Under the pieces are notes generated by a model that did no database searches, was not told the origin of the DNA, and was given only the letters and a program-made list of their open reading frames with translations. Shown in pieces: positions 15,071 through 16,653 of a stretch of DNA of 16,653 nt; the stretch's first letter is position 1; the number at the start of each line of letters is the position of its first letter. The stretch comes from WLWS01 sp964639535. Its GTDB lineage: Bacteria > Pseudomonadota > Gammaproteobacteria > Eutrophobiales > Eutrophobiaceae. Made by a program: the position numbers and the translations under genes. Location: assembly GCA_964639535.1 (NCBI GenBank), contig CAZXDV010000037.1, positions 1 to 16,653 of the forward strand, in the 5' to 3' direction.

Positions 15071-16495
15071 ATGAACAACAAGAATAAAACCACCCTGTCA
15101 TTTAGTGAAAGCGTTAACCACATGGCAGACCGCGCTTTTAAAGTGCTCGACATGGATGCTGATATCGCCGCTGCTATCAAGGCCTGTAGCTCGATAATCC
15201 AGGTAAATTTTCCGGTAAAGATCAAGGGTAAGGTTGAAGTCTTTACCGGCTGGCGGGCGGTACACAGTACCCACCGTCTTCCTGCCAAGGGTGGTATTCG
15301 CTTTGCCACCATCGTTGACCAGGACGAGGTCGAGGCCCTAGCTGCCCTGATGACCTACAAGTGTGCCATCGTGGACGTACCCTTTGGTGGTTCAAAGGGC
15401 GGCCTGCTGATCGATCCGTCACAATACGATCGCGACGAAATGCAATTAATCACGCGACGCTTTGCCCGTGAACTCATCAGGAAAGGCTTCCTGAGTCCGG
15501 CAACAAATGTACCGGCACCGGATATGGGCACCGGTCAAAGGGAAATGGCGTGGATCGCGGATACCTACAAGGTGCTGCAGCCTGAGGACATTAACTACTC
15601 CGGCTGTGTTACCGGCAAACCCGTTGCCCACGGTGGTATAAGGGGAAGAACAGAGGCCACAGGCCGCGGTGTCGTGTATGCCATCAGGGAGTTTTTTCGC
15701 CACCCCAAGGACATCAAGAAGGCCGGCCTTGATGGTGGCCTGGCCGGCAAGAAGATCGTCGTGCAGGGACTTGGCAATGTTGGCTACCACGCAGCCAAAC
15801 TCCTGGAGGAAGAAGACGAGGCAAAGATTATTGCCATCATTGAAAGAGACGGCGCACTGGTAAAAGAGGACGGTCTGTCCGTAGAAGGCGTGAGGCAATA
15901 CATTAACGAAAATGGCACCATCAAGGGCTACAAGGATGCCACCTTTAGTAAAAAGGGATTGTCAGCACTGGAGCTGAAGTGTGACATCCTCATACCTGCA
16001 GCACTGGAAGCGCAAATAACCGGCGAAAACGCCGACCGCATACGCGCCAATCTCATCGTGGAGGCGGCCAACGGGCCTGTCACCTTTGAGGCCGATGAAG
16101 TCCTGCGCAAGAAAGGCGTGGTGATTCTCCCCGATGCCTACGTCAACGCAGGTGGTGTGACCGTCTCCTACTTTGAATGGATCCGCAACCTGTCCCACAT
16201 TCGCTTTGGCAGGATGGAACGTCGCTTTGATGAGCTTCGTGGCCAGCACCTGATCAGTGCCATGGAATCCCTGTCAGACAACACGGTGCCGGACTGGATG
16301 CGCGAAGAAATTATTCGCGGTGCTGACGAGCTTGACCTGGTGCGCTCGGGACTTGATGACACCATGCGCAATGCCTACCAGGAACTCAGCTCTACCCTGC
16401 AGGGCAACAGGAAGATAAAGGATTTTCGAACGGCTGCGTATGTTGTTGCTATCAACAAGATCGCCCGCTCCTATTTTGACATCGGTATTTACTAG
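15071..16495 (+). CDS. Glutamate dehydrogenase, NAD-type hexameric (GDH of about 50 kDa)
   Basis: 474 residues with a GGGGAG ribosome-binding site about 11 bases before the ATG. Glutamate-binding and catalytic lysines are in HRLPAKGGIRFA (Lys73) and LMTYKCAIVDVPFGGSKGG (Lys97); the catalytic Asp is Asp151 in PAPDMGTGQREM. The Rossmann domain has GLGNVG at 233-238, and the second strand ends in an acidic Glu (AIIERDG), which favours NAD over NADP. NAGGVTVSYFEWIRNLSH is the C-terminal family signature. It interconverts glutamate and 2-oxoglutarate plus ammonia. The TYKCA-VDVPFGG form is closer in my reading to the GDH1/RocG/GudB type than to E. coli GdhA. It lies 57 bases after pgeF and may be co-transcribed, but has its own good ribosome-binding site. 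I leave the symbol open between gdhA and gudB. Confidence 0.95.
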   Translation: MNNKNKTTLSFSESVNHMADRAFKVLDMDADIAAAIKACSSIIQVNFPVKIKGKVEVFTGWRAVHSTHRLPAKGGIRFATIVDQDEVEALAALMTYKCAIVDVPFGGSKGGLLIDPSQYDRDEMQLITRRFARELIRKGFLSPATNVPAPDMGTGQREMAWIADTYKVLQPEDINYSGCVTGKPVAHGGIRGRTEATGRGVVYAIREFFRHPKDIKKAGLDGGLAGKKIVVQGLGNVGYHAAKLLEEEDEAKIIAIIERDGALVKEDGLSVEGVRQYINENGTIKGYKDATFSKKGLSALELKCDILIPAALEAQITGENADRIRANLIVEAANGPVTFEADEVLRKKGVVILPDAYVNAGGVTVSYFEWIRNLSHIRFGRMERRFDELRGQHLISAMESLSDNTVPDWMREEIIRGADELDLVRSGLDDTMRNAYQELSSTLQGNRKIKDFRTAAYVVAINKIARSYFDIGIY

Positions 16496-16505
16496 ACAGG
16501 GTATC

Positions 16506-16527
16506 TACCAGGCATCTGTACCTGGTA
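16506..16527 (+). terminator. Possible weak hairpin terminator after glutamate dehydrogenase
   Basis: TACCAGG at 16506-16512 pairs perfectly with CCTGGTA at 16521-16527 around an 8-base loop, 10 bases after the stop codon. Only a broken T run (GTCGTTTATT) follows, so termination may be weak, or the stem may simply protect the 3' end. Confidence 0.35.
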
Positions 16528-16576
16528 CGTGTCGTTTATTGCTCAGTAGAGCTTGATTTCAGCTATTTCGCCCATA

Positions 16577-16594
16577 TTTGTGATGTATCACAAA
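16577..16594. promoter_or_regulatory. Perfect palindrome, probable operator of unknown regulator
   Basis: TTTGTGAT-GT-ATCACAAA has two exact 8-base arms around 2 bases. It looks like a dimeric repressor or activator site. The TGTGA/TCACA cores resemble CRP, but the spacing is 4 instead of 6 bases. No gene is visible between it and the right edge (16653), so it may serve a plus-strand gene beyond the window. Confidence 0.5.
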
Positions 16595-16653
16595 CATTTT
16601 GAGCGATAGTTACATGCGAGCCGATAAATTCACAAGCAAGTTCCAGCAGGCCC

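Noticed and set aside
16577..16594. CRP/Vfr binding site
   Set aside because: The TGTGA and TCACA halves are 4 bases apart, not 6, so a normal CRP dimer would not fit.

Overview
The window reads as chromosomal DNA of a gammaproteobacterium. It carries pilS, pilR, bamD, rluD and pgeF, an arrangement I recall from Pseudomonas-type genomes, with sucCD and nadE lying between the pilSR part and the bamD part. Genus cannot be fixed from sequence alone. All genes look intact except the first, which runs off the left edge. I see no IS element, tRNA, rRNA, CRISPR array or prophage.

Layout. Positions 1-8502 are all on the minus strand. Read in the direction of transcription they give a small PP0621-like Cys-rich membrane protein, pilS, pilR and a multi-spanning GT-C type membrane protein. 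These are joined by two ATGA overlaps (small protein/pilS and pilR/GT-C) and one 5 bp gap (pilS/pilR). A regulatory gap follows, with a sigma-54 type -24/-12 promoter and upstream TGTCA boxes. Next come a type IV major pilin gene with its own strong terminator, a second GT-C paralogue that starts just after that terminator, and a GT2 polyprenyl-phosphate sugar synthase-like gene. Positions 8627-10671 (plus) are sucC-sucD and 10818-12437 (plus) is glutamine-dependent nadE. bamD (minus) converges on nadE and diverges from rluD (plus), which overlaps pgeF (plus). A glutamate dehydrogenase gene (plus) follows. The last 158 bases hold a weak hairpin and a striking perfect palindrome.

How the genes fit together. 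PilS/PilR with RpoN classically switches on pilin transcription, and the promoter seen ahead of the pilin matches that logic. The unusual part is that the pilin is bracketed by two paralogous membrane proteins. Their motifs (FDD/HDD in the first outside loop, an RRP/GRP motif, HRNY near the end of the membrane part, then a soluble TPR-like tail) resemble TMTC/PMT-type O-glycosyltransferases. A Dpm1-like GT2, which could make a lipid-linked sugar donor, follows. The pilin has a Ser/Thr-rich middle region. My main proposal is a complete candidate pilin O-glycosylation module: donor synthase, two transferases, substrate and regulator. This is inference from motifs and neighbourhood, not proven. 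The remaining genes are core housekeeping: TCA cycle, NAD synthesis, outer-membrane assembly, rRNA modification, peptidoglycan quality control and nitrogen/carbon metabolism.
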